Shown: in pieces, positions 28,273-36,027 of the stretch | How the letters are laid out: every line of letters starts with the position of its first letter | Numbering within the stretch: position 1 is the stretch's first letter | Source: Photobacterium profundum SS9 | GTDB taxonomy: Bacteria > Pseudomonadota > Gammaproteobacteria > Enterobacterales > Vibrionaceae | NCBI RefSeq assembly: GCF_000196255.1 | Contig: NC_006371.1 | Span: 758,332-822,331 of the forward strand | Direction: 5' to 3' | DNA length: 64,000 bases | Notes under the pieces: model-generated | Databases searched by the model: none | What the model saw: only the letters and a program-made list of their open reading frames with translations | What the model was told of the DNA's origin: nothing | Position numbers and translations under genes: made by a program

Positions 28273-28327
28273 TGATTCCGGATTTTTTATGCAACTTTCA
28301 GACGCTCTTGCCTCCGTTTCTCTTAAT
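28273..28327 (+). repeat. Right copy of the 55-bp direct repeat
   Basis: Matches 8053-8107 in the same orientation with 53 of 55 identities. It abuts the truncated IS630 gene on the left and leads into the toxin-immunity region on the right. Confidence 0.9.
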
Positions 28328-28357
28328 AGCCAACGGCACTGTTCCGCTTAGCTTAGC

Positions 28358-28367
28358 GTTATGCCGA
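28358..28367 (+). repeat. Left arm of a 10-bp inverted repeat framing the toxin-immunity pair
   Basis: AGCGTTATGCCGA contains GTTATGCCGA, the exact inverse complement of TCGGCATAAC at 29214-29223. The form GCGTTATGC resembles the R' (GTTRRRY-like) core at the start of an integron cassette, although the fourth-to-sixth bases do not fit perfectly. Confidence 0.55.
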
Positions 28368-28498
28368 TGAAACATTTCAACTGTTCTATTGAATATTTGA
28401 AGTGTTACGCAATCTGTGGTTTATCAATTGTTAAATCCTATCACTTACTTTGAGTCCATGTGATCATTTAAAGATATTTAATAGTTACAAGGTGCGTT

Positions 28499-28870
28499 AT
28501 GAGTTGGCAATATGTACAAGCAACAGGTGAGCTATATTTTAATGATGAATTTGTTGCAACAGGTTATTCGGGTAAGGCTGCGTATAAAAATAAGCCAAAA
28601 ATGCAGCATATGAAGAGTTTAGGTCCGATTCCTAGGGGGGAATATAAAATTCATAGTCCACGAAGAAGTGCTAGGACCGGGCCATATGTATTACCACGAT
28701 CACCAGTCGGTCATGGTGCTTATAACCGAACAGATTTCCAAATTCATGGGGATTCAGTTAAAAAACCAGGAACAGCATCGAGTGGTTGTATCATTATGTC
28801 TAGAAAAATTCGTGAAAAAATTTGGGGTAGTGGTGAACGTAAACTTATTGTTATTGAGACGATGGATTAG
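28499..28870 (+). CDS. Tlde1-type L,D-transpeptidase-fold antibacterial effector (DUF2778)
   Basis: A 123-residue protein recognised by the Tlde1/DUF2778 signature: a leading YVQATGELYFNDEFVATGYSG, the KPKMQHMKSLGPIPRGEYKI block, and the catalytic FQIHGDS...GTASSGCIIM with His83 and Cys97. In the family the Cys-His pair acts on peptidoglycan stem tetrapeptides in the periplasm (L,D-carboxypeptidase and L,D-exchange), poisoning rivals after delivery by type VI secretion. No signal peptide, VgrG, PAAR or Hcp is fused or nearby, so it is an orphan cargo effector. AAGGTG lies 6 bases before the ATG. The next gene, one base after the stop codon, is probably its immunity protein. Confidence 0.85.
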   Translation: MSWQYVQATGELYFNDEFVATGYSGKAAYKNKPKMQHMKSLGPIPRGEYKIHSPRRSARTGPYVLPRSPVGHGAYNRTDFQIHGDSVKKPGTASSGCIIMSRKIREKIWGSGERKLIVIETMD

Positions 28871-28871
28871 A

Positions 28872-29222
28872 ATGAAATATTTATCTATATTTTTCTTGTT
28901 ATTTTCATCTTTGTCTTTAGCTAGTAGCCCGAAATGCGATGCACCAACTTCTTGGGCTCCTAATATGGCTTATGTGTACTTGTTAAACAATAAAGTATTG
29001 ACAGCAGATAAAGTTGAACACGATAAAACGATTGTCAGTCAAATAGCGTCTGAGCAAATTGCTAATGATATTTATCGTCAAGTGCATCATGTTATTTTTA
29101 CGCTTAAGTCAGGTGAGAGTATTGAGGTCATAACTTCCAATGAGGCATCCTCCGAGGAGTGTTCATTGGGTAGTGTGGATGTATTTTTGATTAGTAATAA
29201 ATTTAGCGATCGTTCGGCATAA
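28872..29222 (+). CDS. Exported small protein, probable immunity partner of the Tlde1-type effector
   Basis: A 116-residue protein with a clear signal peptide (MKYLSIFFLLFSSLSLASS, cleavage near residue 18) and two Cys residues (KCDAP and ECSLG) that could form a disulfide. It begins one base after the stop of the effector gene, so it is co-transcribed and probably coupled. A periplasmic location is what an immunity protein against a periplasmic peptidoglycan enzyme needs. I do not recognise its family; the role rests on context. The same frame is open upstream into the effector, but the ATG with the signal sequence is the natural start. Its stop codon TAA lies inside the right inverted repeat. 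Confidence 0.72.
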   Translation: MKYLSIFFLLFSSLSLASSPKCDAPTSWAPNMAYVYLLNNKVLTADKVEHDKTIVSQIASEQIANDIYRQVHHVIFTLKSGESIEVITSNEASSEECSLGSVDVFLISNKFSDRSA

Positions 29223-29223
29223 C
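29214..29223 (-). repeat. Right arm of the 10-bp inverted repeat
   Basis: TCGGCATAAC, continuing AACACG, resembles the R''-L'' start of an attC site (GCATAACAA). It overlaps the stop codon of the immunity gene, a usual arrangement in gene cassettes. No attC secondary structure could be shown by eye. Confidence 0.5.
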
Positions 29224-29293
29224 AACACGACCATAAACACTCGGCATTAAAACCAGAAAAAGCAATGCCGCTCACGTTAAGTGAACGGTATCA

Positions 29294-29311
29294 CGCCTTA
29301 GGGCGCTTTTA
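29294..29311 (+). terminator. Weak hairpin with T tract after the toxin-immunity pair
   Basis: CGCC-TTAG-GGCG followed by CTTTTA. The short stem makes termination only possible; CCTTAGGGCGCTTTTA is also reminiscent of the 3' end of Vibrio attC sites. Confidence 0.4.
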
Positions 29312-29383
29312 TTGTGTAATTTCTACCCTAGTGCGTTACAACACATGCAAGAGTGACGCATTACTCAGTGTTAGTCGTAATGT

Positions 29384-30175
29384 CTATAACGTACAGCTTT
29401 GTCGCTTTGTGTTCGTTGCCGGTAGTTGAGCTATTTCAGCTTTTAAATCATCAATACGCGTTGCATGAGATGGGTGAGTTGATAGTAATTCAGGAGGCTG
29501 ATTTCCTCCCGATGCTTTCGCCATGTTTTTCCATAGCTCAACACTCTGGTATGGGTCAAACCCTGACTCAGCCATTAACCTTAATCCAATGATATCTGAT
29601 TCAGATTCTTGTGCTCGTCCATAAGGCATAAGTACGCCATATTGAACACCTAAGCCTAAACCTGCCATTGCTACACCTTGGTATTGCGTACCGCTCATTG
29701 CAATATTGGTAAGCTCTAAACCTGCGTTTGCGAGCTGGCTACGAGATAACCTTTCATTACTATGCTGCGCTATTACATGTCCAATCTCATGACCAATAAC
29801 CGTCGCTAATTGATCTTGGTTTTTAGCTACGTTAAGTAACCCAGTATAGACGCCAATTTTACCGCCAGGGAGTGCAAATGCATTAACTTGGTCGCTATCA
29901 AAAACAACGACTTCCCATTGGTCAAAGTCAGGTTGTGGACCTAATTGTGTTGTGATTGCGCTTGTAACGCATTGAACGTATTGGTTAGTTTTAGCATCAG
30001 TGTTGATCTTCTCTTGTTTTTTCAATTCTTCAAATGACTGAGCACCAAGCTGAGACATATCGTTACCCGAAAAAAGCAAAACTTGCTGGCGGCCAGTGGG
30101 AGAACTCGAGCACGCAGTAAGAGTAAGTGACGATGCTATTAATACCGTTAAAAATAGAGGATGCTGTAGTTTCAT
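29384..30175 (-). CDS. M48-family metallopeptidase lipoprotein (LoiP/YcaL-like)
   Basis: After removal of an upstream in-frame ATG the start at 30175 has a GGAG six to nine bases before it and gives a lipoprotein signal with lipobox LTAC (LTLTAC, about residue 22). The M48 zinc site HEIGHVIAQH and a later ESESDIIGLRLM (the third ligand Glu in E-x-x-x-D) are intact. Length (263 residues) fits outer-membrane periplasm-facing proteases such as LoiP and YcaL, which degrade misfolded envelope proteins such as BamA. The PTGRQQVLLFS block is shared by that family. It is monocistronic. Confidence 0.87.
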   Translation of the reverse strand: MKLQHPLFLTVLIASSLTLTACSSSPTGRQQVLLFSGNDMSQLGAQSFEELKKQEKINTDAKTNQYVQCVTSAITTQLGPQPDFDQWEVVVFDSDQVNAFALPGGKIGVYTGLLNVAKNQDQLATVIGHEIGHVIAQHSNERLSRSQLANAGLELTNIAMSGTQYQGVAMAGLGLGVQYGVLMPYGRAQESESDIIGLRLMAESGFDPYQSVELWKNMAKASGGNQPPELLSTHPSHATRIDDLKAEIAQLPATNTKRQSCTL

Positions 30176-30234
30176 ATGAATGACTCCTTCCATTCCTTAA
30201 TTATAAATTATATGTCTATTATGACGCGATTATC

Positions 30235-30301
30235 TATACCCAAGTTACCTCAAGATGCTCGTATCAGCGAGAATTTGTTGTGCTCTAGGCAAGGCGCTTA
30301 T
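30235..30301 (-). repeat. Right-end fragment of the dispersed repeat, inverted
   Basis: TATACCCAAGTTACCTCAAG followed by ATGCTCGTATCAGCGAGAAT and GCTCTAGGCAAGGCGCTTATTT is the reverse complement of the last 67 bases of the full copy. It lies just upstream of the M48 gene. Confidence 0.85.
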
Positions 30302-30408
30302 TTAATTGTTATTGATATGCATATTGAATAGCTGGTGGTAATTCGATGGAATTAAGAAGGTTAACTGGTATTCTATCTACAGAGTAGAACCGAACGTTAG
30401 GTAAATTA

Positions 30409-30843
30409 ATGACAATTTGGAAGAAAGCTTTTACGCTCGATACCCTAAACCAAACATCATCGAATACACTGGTTGAACATTTAGGGATTAAATATTCATC
30501 GTTTGATGATAATAGCCTATCGGCAACCATGCCTGTAGAACCTAAAACGCATCAACCACTTGGTATGCTACATGGCGGAGCATCGGTGGTATTAGCTGAA
30601 ACATTAGGCTCCATTGCGGCAAATATGTGTGTTGATGAAAAAAAATATTGTGTTGGCTTAGATATTAATGCCAATCATATCCGTGCTATGCGAGCAGGTA
30701 ATGTGACGGGAAAAGCAACGCCACTTCATATCGGTGTTACAACGCAAGTATGGCAAATTGAAATTAGTGACGAGAGAGAGCGACTTGTTTGTACTAGTCG
30801 AATTACTATGGCAGTGATGCAACATAAAAAGAATGAACAATAA
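30409..30843 (+). CDS. menI: Hotdog-fold acyl-CoA thioesterase, MenI/YdiI-like
   Basis: A 144-residue cytoplasmic hotdog thioesterase. PVEPKTHQPLGMLHGGASVVLAETLGS contains the catalytic Glu in the conserved HGG-x(5)-E helix, and GLDINANHIRAMRAGNVTGKATPLHIG is the usual second strand pair. This matches the EntH/YdiI group, whose YdiI/MenI members hydrolyse 1,4-dihydroxy-2-naphthoyl-CoA in menaquinone synthesis. The sequence cannot separate MenI from EntH or PaaI-like thioesterases, but no siderophore cluster is near, which favours MenI. It is followed after one base by the DUF3389-like gene, so the two form a small operon. Confidence 0.75.
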   Translation: MTIWKKAFTLDTLNQTSSNTLVEHLGIKYSSFDDNSLSATMPVEPKTHQPLGMLHGGASVVLAETLGSIAANMCVDEKKYCVGLDINANHIRAMRAGNVTGKATPLHIGVTTQVWQIEISDERERLVCTSRITMAVMQHKKNEQ

Positions 30844-31080
30844 ATGTTAATGACGTTCTCAGAAGGTAAAATTATAGCCAATCAATATGAGCTTGTTATT
30901 CGTATTGAAAGTGCTGCAAAAGTGACACTGCAAGCACAAGTCGATGAAGTTACATTGATTGGCGGTGCTAATGTAATAACAGCGACAGGGAGTGGTATAA
31001 ATTGGTCTGTACGATTAGACAGTGAAGAGCAGTTAAAGGAATTGGCTAACGAAATTGGCATCGCGATACAAAACTATTAA
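30844..31080 (+). CDS. Small DUF3389-like conserved protein
   Basis: A 78-residue protein with no signal peptide or membrane span. The pattern MLMTFSEGKIIANQYELVIR followed by VTLQAQVDEVTLIGGANVI resembles DUF3389 proteins found in Vibrio and Photobacterium downstream of thioesterase genes; this family assignment is from memory and moderate. It starts right at the stop of the thioesterase gene and ends in a strong terminator. Function unknown. Confidence 0.62.
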   Translation: MLMTFSEGKIIANQYELVIRIESAAKVTLQAQVDEVTLIGGANVITATGSGINWSVRLDSEEQLKELANEIGIAIQNY

Positions 31081-31100
31081 TGTCGTTATACCCATAATAT

Positions 31101-31128
31101 TAAAAGAGGTATTATTTGCCTCTTTTAA
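31101..31128. terminator. Bidirectional-type terminator after the DUF3389-like gene
   Basis: TTAAAAGAGG and CCTCTTTTAA form a 10-bp stem with an eight-base loop. The A and T tracts could serve either strand. Confidence 0.75.
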
Positions 31129-31345
31129 ATTACGTTACAGTCATTTTATATGGTTGACGAATATTCCTAGTTTATTAATTATGAAATTATTATTTTAATA
31201 AATCTCTAGTATTACTATGCATTTTATTGCACTCTTATTGATGTTAATTAATTGAAAATATAATAGATGTAATATTTTATTCTTGAGTGGAATAAAACAT
31301 GTTTTAAAGTCGCCACTAATGCTAGGTTAGAATAAGGATATTATT

Positions 31346-32239
31346 ATGAATAAACCCCAACTACAGCGAATTGCTGAAAGTGTTTATCAAGCCATGTTTA
31401 GTCAAAATCCTGAAGTGAGTAATATTCAAGAAACATTCTATGGTTGGGTTGTTTTTCTTATTTCACCCAAAGGAAAAGTGGTAGTGAAATTTTCTCGTGA
31501 ATTTGGGCGAATAGAGAAAGAGGTTACAGGTCTAGAGTTATTGAAAAAAAAAGTGACTTGTCCTGTGCCTGAAGTGTATTTTTTTGGTCGTTCAGAAGGC
31601 TACGATTACATGCTGATGGAATGGCTAGAAGGTATCTCTGCTTATGAATTGCCCGATAACCCCAACGCAATAGAAACGTTCAGAGAAGATTACACAAACA
31701 TATTAATTTCATTGCATGAGCACACTGATTCACGAGGGTTTGAAACTACCTCTGAAAAGTTTGAGCCTTCTTTAATCGATGCTTTTGATCAGTGGATGTA
31801 TCCTGTTTTAAGGTATGTATTAAGTTCTGCTTCACCATTTTCCTGTGAATTAAAAGATGCTTACACGCTATTGTGGGAGAAAAAAACGGAAATATTAATG
31901 CCCATCAATAATCATTCCTCTTTTGTTCATGATGACTGTCACATTGCTAATGTGCTTTTTGATCCCAAAACATACAAAATCTCAGGATTGCTCGATCCTT
32001 GCGATGTCGGCTTTAAACATAAAGAATTTGATATTTTCCATCTATTTGATGTAAGAGAAGATTTAAAATTAGTTGATCGTTACCATGAAAAATCTCCATT
32101 AATTGAAGGGTTTGAGGTTAGGCGATATTTTTTAGGCTTGTGGGACGACGCTAAACATAGCCGTAATATTGGGTGGTATGATGAATCTTGGATCAATAGT
32201 AAACTTGATCGATTTAACACTGCTTATAAGCAGGCGTAA
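31346..32239 (+). CDS. Aminoglycoside/choline-kinase-like phosphotransferase
   Basis: A 297-residue small-molecule kinase of the APH/choline kinase superfamily. Landmarks in order: the ATP-site Lys in GKVVVKFSREFGR (about residue 50), the hinge YMLMEWLEG (about 92), the catalytic loop FVHDDCHIANVLFD with HDD-x(4)-N (about 194-205), and the metal-binding Asp in GLLDPCDVGF (about 215-224). Such genes are annotated loosely and are not evidence of aminoglycoside resistance; the substrate is unknown (choline, a sugar or fructosamine-like). It is monocistronic. Confidence 0.78.
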   Translation: MNKPQLQRIAESVYQAMFSQNPEVSNIQETFYGWVVFLISPKGKVVVKFSREFGRIEKEVTGLELLKKKVTCPVPEVYFFGRSEGYDYMLMEWLEGISAYELPDNPNAIETFREDYTNILISLHEHTDSRGFETTSEKFEPSLIDAFDQWMYPVLRYVLSSASPFSCELKDAYTLLWEKKTEILMPINNHSSFVHDDCHIANVLFDPKTYKISGLLDPCDVGFKHKEFDIFHLFDVREDLKLVDRYHEKSPLIEGFEVRRYFLGLWDDAKHSRNIGWYDESWINSKLDRFNTAYKQA

Positions 32240-32318
32240 ATCTTTCTGGATAATCATGACTTTAGATATTATTGTTACCTAATAGATGGTCAACTAAAAT
32301 GTGCCAAGGATGCGATAA

Positions 32319-32936
32319 ATGAAAAAGATTGTTACTGGTTTTTGTGTGTTGCTACTTGTTGGCTGTGTGCAGCAAAAAAGTATTCAGGAGCCAGAAAAAC
32401 AGCCTGAAGTAGGTAAAGAGGTTCCAGTGGTTGAGCCAAGTATTCCTGAAGTGATTACTCCAGAAGTTAAACCTGAAATTAAACCTTTGCCGGAAGTTAA
32501 ACCTGTACCAGAAAAGAAACCTAAGCCAGTACCTGTCGTGACGAAAACGGAAGATGGGAAATTGATTCTTGGTGCACAAGAGTGGGTTTGGTTTGATGAA
32601 GTGCAGGCGCATGTCAAAGTGAAGGTTGATTCCAATAGCAAAGTATCGACAATTGGAGCCACAGATATACAAAACTTTGAACGTGATGGTAAAAGTTGGG
32701 TTAAATTTACAAGTGGTGGTAAATCGATAGAACGGCCTGTCGTTCGTTGGACTAAGTCTAATGGTGAAGACAATAAGCAAGCCGTCATTAAGCTACGGAC
32801 TAAATTAGGTGAATTAAATGAACAAACAGAGTTTATTTTAATTAAAGGCTCTGGTGTAACGTTGGGAGAAAACTTTACTCGCGACGTTGCAGTGCGTGAT
32901 CCAAAAAGAAATTACGTACAACCTAAAGTGAAATAA
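32319..32936 (+). CDS. RimB/retropepsin-like lipoprotein with degenerate active site
   Basis: A 205-residue lipoprotein with lipobox LLLVGC (Cys16), a proline/glutamate/lysine-rich spacer (about 20-78) built from PEVKP-type repeats that could span the periplasm, and a C-terminal domain beginning LILGAQEWVWFDEV. That domain follows the RimB or 'ATP-dependent zinc protease' retropepsin-like family (AHVKVKVDSNSKVSTIGATDIQNFERDGKSWVKF, FTRDVAVRDPKRNYV). The family signature VDTGARTS is here VDSNSKVS: Asp is kept but Thr-Gly is lost. The protein may be a catalytically dead structural relative. Family call is moderately firm; the loss of the motif is direct. Confidence 0.68.
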   Translation: MKKIVTGFCVLLLVGCVQQKSIQEPEKQPEVGKEVPVVEPSIPEVITPEVKPEIKPLPEVKPVPEKKPKPVPVVTKTEDGKLILGAQEWVWFDEVQAHVKVKVDSNSKVSTIGATDIQNFERDGKSWVKFTSGGKSIERPVVRWTKSNGEDNKQAVIKLRTKLGELNEQTEFILIKGSGVTLGENFTRDVAVRDPKRNYVQPKVK

Positions 32937-32962
32937 GGCCCTGTAAATAATATGTGTTTATT

Positions 32963-32995
32963 AAAAAGCGGTGCTTATTTAGGCGCCGCTTTTAA
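32963..32995. terminator. Bidirectional terminator between convergent genes
   Basis: AAAAAGCGG-GC pairs with GC-CCGCTTTT, with one mismatch and a TTATTTAG loop, between the lipoprotein gene and the DUF2797 gene. Confidence 0.8.
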
Positions 32996-33020
32996 ATTAC
33001 TGTTATCCGCACAAAATTTA

Positions 33021-33845
33021 TTAAGCTTCTACAAGAACTTCATAGCTTGAGAACTTACGAATATTAATCACACCCGTATCAAAGAATAAATATTGGCCTT
33101 TAATACCAACTAATGTGCCTTCTACAACTGGCTCTTTGTCAAAGTTATGCGACGTTATCTTTGTTGGATATTCAGTAACCGGAAACTTAATATCGACAAT
33201 TTCACCATCAAGACGTTCAACAGCATCATCACCGTATAAGTCTTTTATCTCTTTAATGCGTGCTTCAATTTCAGGTAGCAGTCTTTCTGCTTCTTGCTTC
33301 AAATTGATAGCGTCATTATCGCCTTTCAGCATTGTTCGCCAGTTCGTTTTATCGGCAACCATTTCAGCAATGGCTATTTCGACTAACCCTGAAATTTGGC
33401 GAGTTTTTACTTTTAAAATTGCAAGTGCTTGTGTTGCACCTTGATCTATCCAGCGAGTAGGGATCTGAGTGTGGCGTGTAATGCCTACTTTTAAAGCAGA
33501 GGTATTCGATAAGTAGACATAATGAGGCACCATGCAATTAGCCACGCCCCACTCAGGTTCACGACACGTTCCCTTGGCGTAATGGCATGTTTCTGGCTTC
33601 ATAATACACATGTCACAACGGGCAAGCTTTTTCATACAAGGAAAGCAATGACCTTGAGAATAACTCTTTTTTGTCTTTTTTCCACAGGCATTACAAAAGA
33701 TATTACCTGTGTGAGTCAACTTGAGATGTTTCCCAATCAATGGGTTTAGTGCTAATTGTTCTTCGCCGACAGGTAAGTAGTATTCAACCACATCACCCAA
33801 TATTGACTTCATTTTGCTTAATGTACCTTGCATGACTTTGCTCAT
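33021..33845 (-). CDS. DUF2797 zinc-ribbon protein
   Basis: A 274-residue protein with a Cys-rich stretch at about residues 50-105 (CNACGKKTKKSYSQGHC, CMKKLARCDMC, CHYAKGTCREP, NCMVPHYVYLS) characteristic of DUF2797. The downstream VYLSNTSALKVGITRHTQIPTRWIDQGA is the other conserved block of this family and looks like the GIY-YIG-fold core. The role is unknown. The gene is monocistronic and convergent with the upstream lipoprotein gene. Confidence 0.83.
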   Translation of the reverse strand: MSKVMQGTLSKMKSILGDVVEYYLPVGEEQLALNPLIGKHLKLTHTGNIFCNACGKKTKKSYSQGHCFPCMKKLARCDMCIMKPETCHYAKGTCREPEWGVANCMVPHYVYLSNTSALKVGITRHTQIPTRWIDQGATQALAILKVKTRQISGLVEIAIAEMVADKTNWRTMLKGDNDAINLKQEAERLLPEIEARIKEIKDLYGDDAVERLDGEIVDIKFPVTEYPTKITSHNFDKEPVVEGTLVGIKGQYLFFDTGVINIRKFSSYEVLVEA

Positions 33846-34038
33846 TTATCTTGCTTTTATAATGACTTCATTTTAACAGTTACTGCGTAACAGGGGCATA
33901 AAAAAATAACACGTACTAAAATTGTTCATTTATGTGAAATGTTATGTGAATTTTTACATTTTTTTGATAAGACTTGTTTACTATATATTATTGGTTGGTA
34001 TCATTTTGTTGATATAACAATAATATGGAATGGATGCA

Positions 34039-34488
34039 ATGAAAGTAAAATTACTATTAAGCAGTATTGTACTTGTCGCGACAACTGCTGTAGCTAGCCC
34101 CTTTGAAAAACCAGAAGATGCGATTCACTATCGTCAATCAGCATTCACTATGATTGCTGCAAACTTTGGTGATATGGCTGAAATGGTAAAAGGTCGTAAA
34201 GATTGGAACCAAGACGTTTTTGCTCAACGTGCTCAGTATATCTCTCAGTTATCACTAATGCCGGAAGAAGCATTTAATGTTGAAGGCTCTGACAAAGGTG
34301 ATACGAAAGCGAAGCCCGAGATCTGGAGTGATTGGAATGGTTTTACAGGGAAATTAACAAAGTTCCAAGGTGATTTGGCGCAGTTGGCAAATGTGTCATC
34401 AGAAGGTGATGAACGAGCAACTAAGAAAGCGTTTGGTGTTGCCGCTAAAAACTGTAAGTCTTGCCATACAGATTACAAGTTTCGTTAA
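34039..34488 (+). CDS. Cytochrome c' (class II)
   Basis: A periplasmic cytochrome of about 149 residues. The signal peptide ends after AVA (about residue 20), and the haem site CKSCH is near the C-terminus, as in class II cytochromes c' and c556. The four-helix bundle pattern (QSAFTMIAANFGDMAEM, WSDWNGFTGKLTKF) fits. Cytochrome c' binds NO and CO and helps in nitrosative-stress defence. ATG 34039 is preferred to 34030 because it gives the best signal sequence and a GGA ten bases upstream. A cytochrome b561 gene lies convergent downstream and is its usual partner. Confidence 0.87.
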   Translation: MKVKLLLSSIVLVATTAVASPFEKPEDAIHYRQSAFTMIAANFGDMAEMVKGRKDWNQDVFAQRAQYISQLSLMPEEAFNVEGSDKGDTKAKPEIWSDWNGFTGKLTKFQGDLAQLANVSSEGDERATKKAFGVAAKNCKSCHTDYKFR

Positions 34489-34520
34489 ACGTTTGGTGAA
34501 ATAACAGTAGTTCTGATAGT

Positions 34521-34570
34521 AAAACACCGAAGATAAATGACATTTAATCATACTGCCTTCGGTGTTTTTT
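34521..34570 (+). terminator. Terminator after the cytochrome c' gene
   Basis: AAAACACCGAAG and CTTCGGTGTTTT pair around a long loop and lead into TTTTTT. Confidence 0.75.
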
Positions 34571-34605
34571 AGTATTTGTTTGTAATTTACATTTAAAAAT
34601 GGGGT

Positions 34606-35289
34606 TTAAAAAAGATAAGCAACAATGTCTTTTGCTAAGTATGAATATACAGCAGAGCCTATTGTGGCAAATACTATCCAGCCAATAAGACCATTGACCA
34701 TTTTCGGAGCCGCATCTGTATCGACTTCTGTGACTGTTTCTTTGCGGCCATTGAGCATTGGTTTTATTAGGTTATCTTTCTTGTATAGATAAAAGAAAAT
34801 AGCCACAAGGTGTAAAATAATAGCACCGAGCATAACATCAAAATTTAATGCGTGAATCTCTGTCATCAAACTGCTTTCTTCACCGGTAATGTACATTGCT
34901 AAAGGGCCTTCAGATATAATATCGTCGTTAGCAAAAAGACCAGTGATCAGTTGAGTAGTGAGTAAAATGAAGAAGCCTAAAACCATATAGCCCCCTGCTG
35001 GGTTATGGCCTAAATGCACATCATCATTTTTTTTCTTACGCATCGATTGAAAATATTGAAGAACAGCACGTGGAGAACGTACAAAAAGAAGAAATTTTGC
35101 AGTGTCACTGCCAATAAACCCCCAAATAATACGTGTTAATAAAAGCGTTAATAGGAAGTAAGCAATAGCAAAATGCCAGTCCATTAGGCCTTCAGTCCCC
35201 GTGTACCATAAACCGCCAATACACAAGACTTGAAGCCAGTGATAACCACGAACAAAGCTATCCCAGATAGCTGTTGTTGATACTTTCAT
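34606..35289 (-). CDS. Cytochrome b561-family membrane protein
   Basis: A 227-residue inner-membrane dihaem cytochrome b. Four main membrane spans contain the axial His pattern: RGYHWLQVL (first helix), DWHFAIAYF (second), TEIHALNFDVMLGAIILHLVAIFFYLYK (third and fourth). A fifth short span lies at the C-terminus. The family moves electrons from quinol to periplasmic c-type cytochromes, here probably the adjacent cytochrome c'. ATG 35289 is chosen over 35301 because GGAAAG precedes it at good spacing. Confidence 0.87.
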   Translation of the reverse strand: MKVSTTAIWDSFVRGYHWLQVLCIGGLWYTGTEGLMDWHFAIAYFLLTLLLTRIIWGFIGSDTAKFLLFVRSPRAVLQYFQSMRKKKNDDVHLGHNPAGGYMVLGFFILLTTQLITGLFANDDIISEGPLAMYITGEESSLMTEIHALNFDVMLGAIILHLVAIFFYLYKKDNLIKPMLNGRKETVTEVDTDAAPKMVNGLIGWIVFATIGSAVYSYLAKDIVAYLF

Positions 35290-35438
35290 AATGCTTTCCA
35301 TTAGATTGTGATAGGCCGGTTATGATTGATATCATAAATATGAAACCAGAAATTTTGTACGCAACTGTATACGCGCTATTTTCTCAAAATTAACAATCGA
35401 GCACTACATTTGTTGCATTTTTTTACAATTAATTTATA

Positions 35439-35472
35439 TAAAAAAGCCAGTAGAGACGATTTACTGGCTTCA
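35439..35472 (-). terminator. Terminator of the cti gene
   Basis: Read on the minus strand, AAGCCAGTA and TACTGGCTT pair and are followed by TTTTTT. Confidence 0.83.
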
Positions 35473-36027
35473 TAATAAAAATTTACTATCTTTCAAACAA
35501 TGTAATTACCTGTTTTGAAGTCGGTTGTAATCAAGAATGCCGGACTCAATGGGGTAGTTGATCTTGTACTGTTTAATCAGTACATCACTGAAAGACCAGA
35601 AGGAAGGATTTGTTCGACGAATTCCGTATTTATCTAATAACCTTTCATAATCACCATAGACATCAAAACCAGCGACGAGTAAGTAATGAATACGTTCTAA
35701 TAGCGAATAGTCGATGATCCATGCCGTTTTAGGTTGCACACCGATTAAGCCTTTAACCATCGATGCACTATCGAAATGGCGGAACACCAGCTTGTGTATT
35801 GGCATCTGGTGATTGTAAGCGTTCATTCAATACTGGAGAAAAGCCTTTATCGCGCCATTCAGCGGTTGTTTGTGCATCTATAAACATTCGAGTTGTATTT
35901 GCGGCTAGTAATCGTGTGCCTTGGTACACTTTATCGTAACCGTTCACCAGCCCCCTATTGACACAAAAAAATGTGATGGAGCGCACTTGATCCACATTTG
36001 GCTATTGAGTGATCCTCCCCACACGTC

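Noticed and set aside
28352..28498. Complete attC site before the effector gene
   Set aside because: The GTTATGC core is there, but a matching R'' and paired stem to its left could not be found, so only cassette-like edges are claimed.
31346..32239. Aminoglycoside resistance gene
   Set aside because: The kinase fold is shared with choline and other kinases, and there is no resistance context.
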